Shown: positions 25,950-35,135, counted from the stretch's first letter. The stretch: DNA of 64,000 bases from an uncultured Bacilli bacterium (GCA_934168205.1 CAKPMX010000001.1:248001-312000); one strand, 5' to 3'. Notes: generated from the sequence alone by a model not told the origin. A program made the numbers and translations.

Positions 25950-26534
25950 TTAACCTACTAAGTCTTCTATTTTTTTCAAAACTTCTTTTACACCAAGTCT
26001 AGTCACACTAGAAAATACTACCAAGTCATCACCAACAACTAAATCTAAAGTATCAAGTATTACTTTAAGATTTTTTTCTTTCTTACTACCGCCTACTTTA
26101 TCAGCCTTAGTCGCAATAACTGTAACTGGCAAATTATAATACTTTAAAAAATTATACATAAGTAAATCATCTTCTGTAGGCTTCATTCTAAAGTCTATCA
26201 ACATAAATACTCTTTTTAAAGTATCTCTTTTTTCTAAATACTCCTCTATCATCATTCCAAATTTAGCTTGTGTCTTTTTATCAGTTGCTGCATATCCATA
26301 ACCTGGAACATCAATTAAATAGAACTTATCATTTACTTTATAAAAATTAAGAGTTTGAGTCTTACCAGGTTTAGAAGAAGTATGTGCTAAATTCTTTCTA
26401 GAAAGTATTGAATTTATAAAACTACTTTTACCAACATTACTACGACCAACTAGTAAAAACTCAGCCTTTCCATCTTCTGGATATTGACTTCTCCTAGTCG
26501 CAATAATATCCAAATTCGCCTCTTTAATCACCAT
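25950..26534 (-). CDS. engB: Ribosome biogenesis GTPase EngB (YsxC/YihA)
   Basis: A 194-residue single-domain GTPase required for 50S assembly. Motifs are GRSNVGKSS (P-loop), KPGKTQTLNF (switch region), DVPGYGYA (G3) and ATKADK (G4). The length matches. It overlaps the end of nrnA by 11 bp, and AGGAGA precedes the ATG, so it is translationally linked to nrnA. Confidence 0.95.
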   Translation of the reverse strand: MVIKEANLDIIATRRSQYPEDGKAEFLLVGRSNVGKSSFINSILSRKNLAHTSSKPGKTQTLNFYKVNDKFYLIDVPGYGYAATDKKTQAKFGMMIEEYLEKRDTLKRVFMLIDFRMKPTEDDLLMYNFLKYYNLPVTVIATKADKVGGSKKEKNLKVILDTLDLVVGDDLVVFSSVTRLGVKEVLKKIEDLVG

Positions 26535-27489
26535 TTTCCAACGTCTCCTCTTTACTATTATATTCAGCTAAGAACTTATCTAAGTCATTCATTAATTCCA
26601 TAGCCTCATCAAATGTCTTTAATTTAACACCAGAAGCTTGTTTATGTCCACCACCATGATACTTCTCAGCTATATGATTTATTCCTGGGCCACGAGATCT
26701 AATAGAAACTCTAATCTGATCATTTTTTAAATCCTCAGTAATAGTAGCCCAAACCAAAACTTCATTGATAAAGTTAAAATTATTAACCAAGTTACCAGCA
26801 GAAGCACTATCAACACCAAACTTATTAATAATTTCATCTGTTATTTTAATATACCCTAGTTTATTTTCTGTAACTGTCATATTAAGTGATATATATCCTT
26901 CTAATCTAACTTCATTCAAAGGTCTAGAATAAAGCTGTTGATACAATGGAGAAATATCAAACTTATACTCATCTAAATATTCAGAAACTAAATTAAATGT
27001 TTCTGCCGTACAACTACTAAATAAGAAACGGTTAGAATCAGATACAAGTCCCATAAATAATACTTCTGCTATTTCTTTATTGCATTTTAATCCTGTATTT
27101 TTTATTAATTTCATAATAACTTCACAAGCAGATGTTGCTGTATCTTCAATTAATTCTAAATCACAAAACTTTTCAATAAAAGGATGATGATCAATTTTAA
27201 TAGCGTAATCAAAATCATCTACATTAGGTCCATCAACACGTCTTCTATCAGGTGTATCAGTAACTATAAGTAAAGCATTATTAAACTTCTCTAACTTATC
27301 TAACTTTCCTAAAAAAGTAAACTTTGCACTACCAGTACCAACTGCAATTACCTTCTTCTCTGGAAAAGTAAGTTTAATTGAATCCCTAAGAGCTATTTGA
27401 CTAGCCATAGCATCAGGGTCAACACCTATATGTCTAGCAATTACAATTGTTTTATATTTTTTTATTTCCTTAAATATTTTCTTATACAT
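26524..27489 (-). CDS. nrnA: DHH-family oligoribonuclease/pAp phosphatase NrnA
   Basis: A 321-residue DHH/DHHA1 phosphoesterase that degrades short RNA oligonucleotides and dephosphorylates pAp. The N-terminal DHH domain shows RHIGVDPDAMAS, VTDTPDRRR and IDHHP; the C-terminal DHHA1 domain shows GGGHKQASG. Length fits NrnA (313-325). It lies 10 bp downstream of the acetate-kinase-like gene and overlaps engB. With RNase J, RNase Y and RNase P in this window, the RNA turnover set is well represented. Confidence 0.92.
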   Translation of the reverse strand: MYKKIFKEIKKYKTIVIARHIGVDPDAMASQIALRDSIKLTFPEKKVIAVGTGSAKFTFLGKLDKLEKFNNALLIVTDTPDRRRVDGPNVDDFDYAIKIDHHPFIEKFCDLELIEDTATSACEVIMKLIKNTGLKCNKEIAEVLFMGLVSDSNRFLFSSCTAETFNLVSEYLDEYKFDISPLYQQLYSRPLNEVRLEGYISLNMTVTENKLGYIKITDEIINKFGVDSASAGNLVNNFNFINEVLVWATITEDLKNDQIRVSIRSRGPGINHIAEKYHGGGHKQASGVKLKTFDEAMELMNDLDKFLAEYNSKEETLENGD

Positions 27490-27499
27490 TAAACATTTC

Positions 27500-28684
27500 C
27501 TATCTATTTATTAAATTATAAGTATCTTTAGCAATAACAGTTTCCTCATCAACTGAAACAACATATACTAAAACTTTAGATTTTTTACTACTAATCTTCT
27601 CTACGGAGTTAGATAACTCTGATATATTACTATCAATTTCTACCCCTAAACAAGATAATCTATTACAAATTCTTTGAAGTATATCAAAATTATTAACTAA
27701 AACATCAGAAGTAAAAGTAATAATATCAGCACCATTTAATAAAACATAATATTGCGCAATATAATCAACAATTCTTCTAATAAACTTATCTATCGCAACA
27801 CTTGCCTTATGATTACCAGAATTACTTTCTCTAACAATATCATTTATATTATCAGATACTTCACTCATTCCAAATAATCCTGATCTATTATTTAAGTCAT
27901 CTATAACTTCAGAAGCATTTTTACCTTCACGTTCCATTATATATGGAATTATAGAAGTATCAACATCACCAGACTTAGTACTCATTATTAAACCAGATAA
28001 AGGTGTAAATCCCATCGAATTATCAACACATTTACCATTTTTAATAGCTGATATAGAACCAGTCATATCATTAATACGACAACTTATTAATTTATACTCA
28101 TCACTACCAATAATTTTCCCTACTTCTTTAGAAACATATTTGTGACTTATTGCATGAAATCCATATTTTCTTAAACCATATTCACTATACCAAAAATAAG
28201 GAACTGGATACAAATAAGTACTCTCTTCCATATCAGTAGCAAAAGAAGTATCAAAAAATGCTGCTTGCATAGTATCTGGCATAGCTCTTTTAAAAGATTT
28301 AATAGTACTAACACTACTATTATCATACATTGGAAACTCATCTTTTAACTTTTCCAACTTTTCCATCACATTTTCACCAAGTAAAACACCATTATCAAAT
28401 AAATCTTTACCATGAATTACTTTATGACCAACAGCATTTATTTCAAATGAAGACTTAATAATATCTAAACTAATTAATTTATCTAATAAAATATTCGCAA
28501 CATCATCAAAACTAGCACAGTCAATTTCTTGTACAAACCTTTCATCATTATACATAATTGAACAAGTACTACCTTCCATACCTATTCTTTCAAATAACCC
28601 TTTCGCTAATAAAGAATTACTATCTATATCAAATAAACAAAATTTTAAATAATCATTAACTGCATTAATAGATAGAATTTTCAT
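27500..28684 (-). CDS. Acetate kinase-like protein with degenerate active site
   Basis: A 394-residue member of the acetate kinase family by length and order: KILSINA at the N-terminus, GHKVIHG (87-92), AAFFDTSFAT (141-150), YGFHAISHKYV (174-184), MGFTPLSGLIM (224-234) and STKSGD (235-240). Family residues equivalent to N7, D148, H180 and the last Glu are kept, but others are not. The phosphate loop HLGNG is replaced by RINDM (203-207), FTAGIGEN by FTSDVLVN, the two active-site Arg by Lys (88, 237), and the LHNPPN motif is lost. It is intact and begins the nrnA-engB operon. It is likely a pseudo-enzyme or has a changed substrate. Confidence 0.8.
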   Translation of the reverse strand: MKILSINAVNDYLKFCLFDIDSNSLLAKGLFERIGMEGSTCSIMYNDERFVQEIDCASFDDVANILLDKLISLDIIKSSFEINAVGHKVIHGKDLFDNGVLLGENVMEKLEKLKDEFPMYDNSSVSTIKSFKRAMPDTMQAAFFDTSFATDMEESTYLYPVPYFWYSEYGLRKYGFHAISHKYVSKEVGKIIGSDEYKLISCRINDMTGSISAIKNGKCVDNSMGFTPLSGLIMSTKSGDVDTSIIPYIMEREGKNASEVIDDLNNRSGLFGMSEVSDNINDIVRESNSGNHKASVAIDKFIRRIVDYIAQYYVLLNGADIITFTSDVLVNNFDILQRICNRLSCLGVEIDSNISELSNSVEKISSKKSKVLVYVVSVDEETVIAKDTYNLINR

Positions 28685-28739
28685 AATAAGTACCTCATTT
28701 CTAAATCTATTAATATTATACTACACCATATCAAAAATT

Positions 28740-28776
28740 ACAAAACAAAAGATAGACCAGTAAGATCTATCTTTTA
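28740..28776 (-). terminator. Terminator of the SASP gene
   Basis: A 10-bp stem (AAAAGATAGA 28747-28756 with TCTATCTTTT 28766-28775) followed on the minus strand by GTTTTG. It lies between the SASP gene and the ackA-like gene start. Confidence 0.65.
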
Positions 28777-28798
28777 AGCTATAAATTATTTAACTTAT

Positions 28799-29008
28799 TT
28801 ATTTATTATAGCTTCCAGAAACTTGGTTTAAACCGTTTTGTACTAAACGTCTAGTGATTTCACCACCAACTGAACCATTTGCACGGCTAGTAGCATCAGC
28901 ACCTAATTTTACACCAAATTCGTTAGCTATTTCATATTTCATTTTATCAATAGCTTCTTTAGCACCTGGAACTCTCATTTTCATAGAAGAATTCTTTGTA
29001 TTATTCAT
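28799..29008 (-). CDS. Alpha/beta-type small acid-soluble spore protein
   Basis: A 69-residue spore DNA-protective protein. The two conserved SASP segments are clear: MKYEIANEFGVKLGAD, containing the site cut by the germination protease GPR, and SRANGSVGGEITRRLV. AGGAGG lies upstream of two adjacent ATGs, and the second is better spaced. With SpoIVA and SpoVIF it supports an endospore-forming organism. In known species such genes are read by forespore sigma G; I could not identify that promoter with confidence. Confidence 0.95.
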   Translation of the reverse strand: MNNTKNSSMKMRVPGAKEAIDKMKYEIANEFGVKLGADATSRANGSVGGEITRRLVQNGLNQVSGSYNK

Positions 29009-29077
29009 CATTTCACCTCCTATACACTAATAGGTTGCGAATTTTTTTACAAATAATACATATTTTTCATTGGAAAT

Positions 29078-30265
29078 TTATAACAATTTTTCAAACTCTT
29101 CTTCAACTTTATCAGAAACTTTAATTGTTGCTATAGTATCAACAGCTTCATTAATCATATTTTCATAATCAAACTTATTTTCTTCTTTTATAGAAACATC
29201 TATTCTAGGATTAATAACAGGATGAACTGGTACAAAAACAGTACAACAGTCTTCAAATGGTAAAATACTAGTTTCATATGTATCTATTTTTTTAGCAATA
29301 TCAATTATTTCTAATTTATCCAAACAAGCAACTGGTCTAATAACAGGAACATTAGTAACACTATTAATGACAAACATACTTGTTAATGTTTGACTAGCAA
29401 CTTGTCCAACACTTTCTCCATTAATTATTACATAACCATTATGACTCTTAACAATTCTTTCCATAATACGATACATCATTCTACGCATAATAGTAATACA
29501 ATAATCCGCTCTACAATTTTTATAAATTGCTTCTTGAATAGGCGTAAAATTAACAATATGCAAATTAATATAATTAGTATAATTACTAAGTTTTTTAGTA
29601 AGAGTAATAACTTTATTTCTAGCTTCTAAACTAGTATGAGGAATAGCTTCAAAATAAACTGCTTCTAATTTTATACCTCGCTTCATTGCTAAATATCCAG
29701 CAACAGGAGAATCGATTCCACCAGATAACATTAACATACCTTTAGGTTGTGTCCCAACTGGATATCCACCAGCACCAGAGTAACTATTTAAATAAATATA
29801 AGAGTGTTTTTCCCTAATTTCAACTTGAACTAAAACTTCAGGATTATGAACATCTACTTTAATATCATTTATATTTTTAAGAATTACTCCACCTAATTTT
29901 TTACTAAATTCCACACTATCTAATGGAAAAGCTTTAAAACTTCTCTTAGTTTCCACTTTAAAACTAGAAAAAGATATATTTTTTAAAATTTCCACAGCTT
30001 TATTACAAATATCCTCAATATTAGTATTAACAATATAAGCAATATGATACATATGAATACCAAAGATACCATCAATACATTTCTTTATATCATCAAGTTC
30101 ACTATCTTTAAATTCAATATACATTCTAGCTCTATCTTTACTAATTTTAACATCATATTTAGATAACTTATTTCTAACATTATTATACAAAGTATTAATA
30201 AAAAAATTTCTATTTCCTTTTTTAGTACTAAGTTCACCATATTTAATTAATATAACTCGATCCAT
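29078..30265 (-). CDS. thiI: tRNA 4-thiouridine sulfurtransferase ThiI
   Basis: A 395-residue enzyme that adenylates and thiolates U8 of tRNA. It has an N-terminal ferredoxin-like/THUMP region (1-165, with VQVEIREKHSYIYL), the PP-loop SGGIDSPVAGYLA, and the conserved NGESVGQVASQT segment. There is no C-terminal rhodanese domain, as in Bacillus ThiI. GGTGA precedes the ATG. Often found next to ezrA, as here. Confidence 0.94.
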   Translation of the reverse strand: MDRVILIKYGELSTKKGNRNFFINTLYNNVRNKLSKYDVKISKDRARMYIEFKDSELDDIKKCIDGIFGIHMYHIAYIVNTNIEDICNKAVEILKNISFSSFKVETKRSFKAFPLDSVEFSKKLGGVILKNINDIKVDVHNPEVLVQVEIREKHSYIYLNSYSGAGGYPVGTQPKGMLMLSGGIDSPVAGYLAMKRGIKLEAVYFEAIPHTSLEARNKVITLTKKLSNYTNYINLHIVNFTPIQEAIYKNCRADYCITIMRRMMYRIMERIVKSHNGYVIINGESVGQVASQTLTSMFVINSVTNVPVIRPVACLDKLEIIDIAKKIDTYETSILPFEDCCTVFVPVHPVINPRIDVSIKEENKFDYENMINEAVDTIATIKVSDKVEEEFEKLL

Positions 30266-30297
30266 TTACATCACCAGCGCTATTTTATCATAAAAAG

Positions 30298-30326
30298 CCA
30301 TAAAAAAACAAGAACTAATGTTCCTG
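30298..30326 (-). terminator. Candidate terminator of ezrA
   Basis: A short imperfect stem (CAAGAAC with GTTCCTG, one mismatch) is followed on the minus strand by a T7 run, directly after the ezrA stop. Confidence 0.5.
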
Positions 30327-32036
30327 TTAATAACCTTCACTATTAAATAACTTTTTAGAAATATCATTATCTATTAAAGAAATAGTTCTAATTGCTATAT
30401 CTAATGACTTTTTATAATCTCCCATAAAGAATTTATCTCTTGCATCATTAAGTCCAGCATCTACTTCTTCATAATCACGATATCTATTTCCATACACAAT
30501 AGCAATTTCTGCACATTGTGCCATTCTAATCATTTCATTAGTAGTATTATATAGTTTTAAAACTAAATCTCTTGCTGTATCAACTCTTGTATTTAAAGTT
30601 TTAATAACAATAGGTTTTTTCTCTAATTCTTTAATAACTTCATATATTGCTTCATTTGCTTCTGATAATTGTACAAAATAATTATCTGTAATAACTGGCA
30701 ATTTATAAGTTCTCATTCTATATTTACATTGTTTTAAGAATTCTTGAATTTCATTTAATTGCTCTCTAGCTCTAACTTCATCATCATACATATTACCAAG
30801 TGATTTTAAAGACTTATCTAACTCTTCTTCCATATTTTTTAAACGTACAGTTAAATCTTCTATCTCTTTATTTAACATAGTATAAGGTGTAGAATTAGCC
30901 GTCACTTTAGCAACCAATTTCTTATAATCATCATTAATTACAACTAAACTCTTATTAACTTTATGAATTATATCAACATCTTCATCATTTAAATCATATA
31001 AGTTTTTAATATCATCAAGTTGTAAATACACATCATTTACTAATTTATTTGTCTTCTCAATTTTCTTAGAAAAATCACTTTCTACTTCTTCATATACTTT
31101 TCTAGCTAATCTTTCTTTTTCAAAATCAATAAATAATGAATCTAAGTATTCTAACATAGTTTTTAAATCAAACATACACCCTTCAAGATTTAAAACATTT
31201 ACTTTATCTAAAATACCATCTATATTTTTCTTAATTTCATCCAAGTTATAATCAATATTTAAATAATCTAATGGATATCCTTGGCTAACTAATTCATCAT
31301 AATTATCTTTAACTTCTTCTAATCTCTTAGGAATAATTTGATTAGCCATTAATAAAACATCTGGAACTTCTTTGACTATAATATCGATATGTTCTATCAT
31401 AGTATCCAATGCTTTAACAACATGAACAACTTCTGCATAATCATTATCTTCCATTACTTTTTCAAAGTCCAAAAATCTTCTTTCAATATTCTCTAGTTGC
31501 AAAGTAATAGGTTCTTGCATTTGTTCATATAATTGTTTATGATCTTGAAATTCTTTATTAAGAACTCTATATTTTGTTTTTAATTTTGTTACTATAGCTC
31601 TATATTTTTCTTCACTCAAAGTAATATCTTTAATTTCTTCTAATAAACTATCAGCGGCTTCTCTAACTTTATAGATTTCCATTTCTATTTTAGCCATAGA
31701 ATAACTACAAGACTTATAGTCTCTTTTATCAACATAAATATCTAAGTCTATTAACATATCATCAATTAATGTTAATCTATTTTCTTTAAGAGAAATAAAC
31801 TCATCATGCCATTTATTATATTTTTCTTCCATCTTATCATTCTTGATAATTGGCTCTACTTTAGATAATTCTAAAAGAACAGGAGTTGACGCAACTATAT
31901 TTCTTTGCTTTTCTAGTTCTTTAATTTTATCTCGATAATACTTCATTTCAAATTGTTTAATAAAGTGAAGAATAATAATAACAATAACAAGCGCAATAAC
32001 AACAGCTGAACCGATAATTAAATATTGTCCTTGCAT
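30327..32036 (-). CDS. ezrA: Septation ring formation regulator EzrA
   Basis: A 569-residue membrane-anchored coiled-coil protein that limits FtsZ ring assembly and links it to wall synthesis. A single N-terminal membrane helix (about 5-25) is followed by spectrin-like helical repeats through the rest, with segments such as ITLQLENIE and YDELVSQGYPLDYLNID. Bacillus EzrA is 562 residues. The ATG at 32036 follows GAGGTGAGG; the open frame continues upstream to 32591 but that part is a shadow of the opposite-strand gene. It neighbours thiI, as in other Bacilli. Confidence 0.92.
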   Translation of the reverse strand: MQGQYLIIGSAVVIALVIVIIILHFIKQFEMKYYRDKIKELEKQRNIVASTPVLLELSKVEPIIKNDKMEEKYNKWHDEFISLKENRLTLIDDMLIDLDIYVDKRDYKSCSYSMAKIEMEIYKVREAADSLLEEIKDITLSEEKYRAIVTKLKTKYRVLNKEFQDHKQLYEQMQEPITLQLENIERRFLDFEKVMEDNDYAEVVHVVKALDTMIEHIDIIVKEVPDVLLMANQIIPKRLEEVKDNYDELVSQGYPLDYLNIDYNLDEIKKNIDGILDKVNVLNLEGCMFDLKTMLEYLDSLFIDFEKERLARKVYEEVESDFSKKIEKTNKLVNDVYLQLDDIKNLYDLNDEDVDIIHKVNKSLVVINDDYKKLVAKVTANSTPYTMLNKEIEDLTVRLKNMEEELDKSLKSLGNMYDDEVRAREQLNEIQEFLKQCKYRMRTYKLPVITDNYFVQLSEANEAIYEVIKELEKKPIVIKTLNTRVDTARDLVLKLYNTTNEMIRMAQCAEIAIVYGNRYRDYEEVDAGLNDARDKFFMGDYKKSLDIAIRTISLIDNDISKKLFNSEGY

Positions 32037-32187
32037 ATCCTCACCTCTTATTCTAGTATAAGAATATTTTAACACAAGAATACACTTTTTATCTACATTT
32101 TTATAAAAGATTTGTCGAAAAACATATTGATTAATTTCATTATAGAATAGATAAGTGTAAAGTAAAAAAATAATTAATTGATTAAAA

Positions 32188-32216
32188 TTGAAATAAATCA
32201 TAAAAAATAATACAAT
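32188..32216 (+). promoter_or_regulatory. SigA-type promoter of the anchored-protein pair
   Basis: TTGAAA (32188-32193), a 17-bp spacer and TACAAT (32211-32216) precede the gene starting at 32242. Confidence 0.6.
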
Positions 32217-32241
32217 AAATTCAAAGTATGGAGGTAAAGAA

Positions 32242-33057
32242 ATGAGTAAAAAGAAATTGCTTACTATAATGCTAATTATTATCGGAATTATAATAATCAG
32301 TATTGCTGGATATGCAATTATACAAGGTAAAAACACTAAGGAAAGCAAAAAAAATAAGGAACCAGAAAAAGCAGAACAAATTGAAGAAACGGAAGAAAAC
32401 ACAAATACACCAATTGAAAAATTAAATGAAAATGAAGACTGGATAATTGAAGCACAATATGAAAGAAATATAGTAAACCATGAAAAAAGATTAATAAGCG
32501 CTGATGAAATCAAAGTACCATATATTAATGTTAATTCCGAATACGCAAAAAAAGCAAATGAAGAAATCAAAGCAACATTTGATGAAGCCATAAGAACTTA
32601 TAATAATGAAGTCAATGATTATGCATTCACTTTAGACGAATGCGATTACTACAAATACATAGGAAAAAACCTAGCTTCAACAATAACGATATATGCATAC
32701 CATCTTACAGATGTACCAAAACCAAATTATAAAACATATAACATAAGTTTAAAAACAGGTAAAGAGATGACTTACGAAGAAGTATATAAGGAATTAGGAT
32801 ATAATAAAGACAATATAGAACAATTTGCAGAAAAGGCAATAATAAGTAAACTAAAAGAATATATAGATAAAATGGATTTTGTAACAGAGGATGAATACAA
32901 AAACTATAAAAATGAAAGCATAAATAACTACAAAAAGTCACTAAAAGATAAAACATTACAATATTTTGTAAATGAAGATGGAAAATTATCAATCGTTGTA
33001 AGATTAATCATCCCAGCTGGTGTAGGAAAGTTTGATAGAATAGTAACCATAAATTAG
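32242..33057 (+). CDS. Membrane-anchored protein resembling DUF4163/DUF3298
   Basis: A 271-residue protein with an N-terminal hydrophobic segment (about 5-27, no lipobox Cys), a Glu/Lys/Asn linker (28-70), and an external domain. The region KVPYINVNSEYAKKANEEI and the tail resemble the DUF4163/DUF3298 domains of the PdaC/RsiV group. The role is unknown; a cell-surface function is inferred. GGAGG precedes the ATG. The next gene, 21 bp on, has a similar N-terminal anchor. Confidence 0.55.
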   Translation: MSKKKLLTIMLIIIGIIIISIAGYAIIQGKNTKESKKNKEPEKAEQIEETEENTNTPIEKLNENEDWIIEAQYERNIVNHEKRLISADEIKVPYINVNSEYAKKANEEIKATFDEAIRTYNNEVNDYAFTLDECDYYKYIGKNLASTITIYAYHLTDVPKPNYKTYNISLKTGKEMTYEEVYKELGYNKDNIEQFAEKAIISKLKEYIDKMDFVTEDEYKNYKNESINNYKKSLKDKTLQYFVNEDGKLSIVVRLIIPAGVGKFDRIVTIN

Positions 33058-33078
33058 ATAAAAATATAGAGGTAAGAA

Positions 33079-33705
33079 ATGAATAAAAATAAAAAGCTAA
33101 TTATTGTATTACTAATAATTATTGGAATTTTACTAACTACCATTGGCGAATATATAAATACACAAAGAAAAAACACAGTAGAAAATGAAAATAACAGTAC
33201 AACAGAAGAAACAAGCAAAGAAGATGATAGTGTATTAAAACCAATTGAAGAGGTAAGAATAGATCAATTTGTAAATATAGCGAAAACATACGGAAATGCA
33301 GGAAAAACACTCTGGGCAGCGGACGGCTTAACCTGCAATGGAACAGTATCATCAGAAATAACTGATGGAGAATACTATATTGAAATTAATACAGCAGAAA
33401 CAAAACTTGACCAGGAAACTAATACATTTTCTACCAATGAAGCTATTACAGTACCAGAATTAATTAATGTAAAAGATGCTGGCAAATCCCCATGGAATAA
33501 ACGCGAAATAGTCGGCTATGTTAAAATTAATGTTACAGCGAGCAAACCAATATTTTCGGTAAAAATAACAGATGATATACATTATATATTAGATAACAAA
33601 GAATATCTTTCATTAAATAGTGAAGATGTAAAAACAGATTCAAATGTAAAATACAAAGACGCTCTTATTGACTCTACAGCTATAAAATGTATAGAAAATT
33701 ACTAA
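33079..33705 (+). CDS. Second membrane-anchored protein, unknown function
   Basis: A 208-residue protein. Its first 35 residues (LIIVLLIIIGILLTTIG) resemble the anchor of the preceding gene, followed by a short Asn/Thr/Glu linker and an external domain of about 150 residues rich in beta-strand-like stretches, with two Cys (positions about 83 and 205) that might pair. No family recognised. It is probably co-transcribed with the preceding gene. The similar anchors suggest tandem duplication of the N-terminus joined to different external domains. Confidence 0.5.
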   Translation: MNKNKKLIIVLLIIIGILLTTIGEYINTQRKNTVENENNSTTEETSKEDDSVLKPIEEVRIDQFVNIAKTYGNAGKTLWAADGLTCNGTVSSEITDGEYYIEINTAETKLDQETNTFSTNEAITVPELINVKDAGKSPWNKREIVGYVKINVTASKPIFSVKITDDIHYILDNKEYLSLNSEDVKTDSNVKYKDALIDSTAIKCIENY

Positions 33706-33743
33706 AATAATAGACAAACCATATGGAAAAGTTCCTAAATTCA

Positions 33744-33772
33744 TTGACATATCAACAAATTTACCATATAAT
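33744..33772 (+). promoter_or_regulatory. Consensus SigA promoter of rpsD
   Basis: A perfect TTGACA (33744-33749), a 17-bp spacer and a perfect TATAAT (33767-33772). It is the best promoter in the window, fitting a ribosomal protein gene. Confidence 0.9.
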
Positions 33773-33779
33773 TATAAAT

Positions 33780-33935
33780 GCAAATTTACTTGAAACAGCA
33801 GATTTAGAATATTTTAAAGTGTTTTTCATATAGTGTTTAGTAACTATTGCTGTTTATGCGAAAAAAAAAGAAAAACTCCCTAAGGTATGACTAAATCATT
33901 TCAATAAGTTGCGAAAATATGAAAGGAGATATATT
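33780..33935 (+). promoter_or_regulatory. Candidate rpsD leader RNA (S4 autoregulation)
   Basis: About 155 nt separates the promoter from the rpsD start. The leader contains a long-range pair (ACAGCA with TGCTGT near 33796 and 33850), an ACTCCC stretch able to pair with the GGAG ribosome-binding site, and no ORF. Firmicutes rpsD leaders are known to bind S4 and repress translation. I cannot confirm the exact S4 motif by eye. Confidence 0.45.
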
Positions 33936-34538
33936 ATGGCAAGATACACAGGTTCTAGTTATAAGCAAGCTCGTCGTGTTGGTTTCTCTATTACAGAAAC
34001 TGGTAAAGAATTAGCTAAGCGTCCATATGGTCCAGGACAACATGGAAAAGATCGTAAAGGTAAATTATCTGATTACGGTGTACAATTAAAAGAAAAACAA
34101 AAAGTACGTTTCATGTATGGATTAAACGAAAGACAATTCAGAAAAACATTTGATGAAGCTGCTAAATTACAAGGAATTCATGGTACAAACTTCTTAAGAT
34201 TACTTGAATCACGTTTAGATAACTTAGTTTATCGTGCAGGTTTTGCTTCTACTCGTCGTGGAGCTAGACAACTTGTTAACCATGGACATGTTACTGTTAA
34301 TGGTAAGAAAGTTGATATTCCTTCATACAGAGTTAAAGTTGGAGATGTTATTTCTTTAAAAGGAGACGACAAAAACTTAAAAGTTGTTGAAGAAGCATTA
34401 TCAAAAATCTCAAAACGTGTTGATTTCATTACTTATGATGAAAACAAGAAAGAAGCTACTTTTGTAAGATTACCTGAAAGAAATGAACTTAATGCTGATA
34501 TCAATGAAGCATTAATCGTTGAGTTCTACAACAAGTAA
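33936..34538 (+). CDS. rpsD: 30S ribosomal protein S4
   Basis: A 200-residue primary 16S rRNA binder that nucleates 30S assembly. The start ARYTGSSYKQARRVGFS, the KRPYGPGQHG motif, the S4 RNA-binding domain (LESRLDNLVYRAGFA ... RQLVNHGHVTVNG) and the C-terminal segment ending FYNK are all present. There are no zinc cysteines. AAAGGAG precedes the ATG at 33936. Its codons (CGT, GGT, AAA, GCT) are those of a highly expressed gene. It is monocistronic, as in Bacillus. Confidence 0.98.
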   Translation: MARYTGSSYKQARRVGFSITETGKELAKRPYGPGQHGKDRKGKLSDYGVQLKEKQKVRFMYGLNERQFRKTFDEAAKLQGIHGTNFLRLLESRLDNLVYRAGFASTRRGARQLVNHGHVTVNGKKVDIPSYRVKVGDVISLKGDDKNLKVVEEALSKISKRVDFITYDENKKEATFVRLPERNELNADINEALIVEFYNK

Positions 34539-34551
34539 AAATAAGACAAAG

Positions 34552-34579
34552 AAAACGCAAATTAATTTTTGCGTTTTTT
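34552..34579. terminator. Bidirectional terminator after rpsD
   Basis: AAAACGCAAA pairs with TTTTGCGTTTT, with A and T runs flanking. It can serve both rpsD and the convergent phosphatase gene. Confidence 0.85.
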
Positions 34580-35135
34580 ATTTTTCTAGAAAATCTTCTT
34601 CATTAACCTCTATCGTCTCACAAAAACAATTATCAATTTTAAAATTTAACAAATTACCATTTAAATCTGTTTTCTTAAGAATATGATGCATTGCCCTAAC
34701 CGGAGCCCCATGAGATACAATTAAAATATCCTTATCTGGATTTTTATTAATTACATAAGTTAAAAAGTCTCTACATCTAGAAAATATATCTTGAATCTTT
34801 TCAACACCAAACTCATCATAGTTTAAATTATAATCCCAAAATTTTTTAGAATCATATAAATATCTAGGCTTACCTTCCAACTCACCAAGATTTCTTTCGA
34901 TAATTCGTTTATCAGGAACAGTCTCAACTCTTTCACCTATAAGAATAATAGCCGTCTCAACAGTTCTTATTAAAGGAGACATATAACAAATATCAAAATG
35001 TTGATTCATTAACTCGTCTCTCAATTTTCTACATTGTCTTCTACCAGTATCGTTTAAATAATTATTAGAAAGTCCTTGCATTATCCCATCATAATTAAAA
35101 TCTGTTTGTCCATGTCTCACCAGTGTAATTTTCAT
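34578..35135 (-). CDS. Histidine phosphatase (phosphoglycerate mutase-like)
   Basis: A 185-residue member of the histidine phosphatase superfamily. LVRHGQTDFN at the N-terminus carries the catalytic His; the second essential His lies in LIVSHGAPVRAM. It is closer in size to PhoE/CobC-type broad phosphatases than to GpmA. The substrate cannot be assigned. It overlaps the preceding gene by 4 bp (ATGA), so it is translated together with a membrane-anchored propeller-like protein. Confidence 0.85.
   Translation of the reverse strand: MKITLVRHGQTDFNYDGIMQGLSNNYLNDTGRRQCRKLRDELMNQHFDICYMSPLIRTVETAIILIGERVETVPDKRIIERNLGELEGKPRYLYDSKKFWDYNLNYDEFGVEKIQDIFSRCRDFLTYVINKNPDKDILIVSHGAPVRAMHHILKKTDLNGNLLNFKIDNCFCETIEVNEEDFLEK

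Noticed and set aside
29012..29077. Sigma G promoter of the SASP gene
   Set aside because: A partial -10-like CCTATTA was noted, but the spacing to any -35-like element is wrong.
30327..32591. EzrA extending to 32591
   Set aside because: The open frame continues, but that part is antisense to the anchored-protein gene and has no ribosome-binding site. GAGGTGAGG marks the start at 32036.
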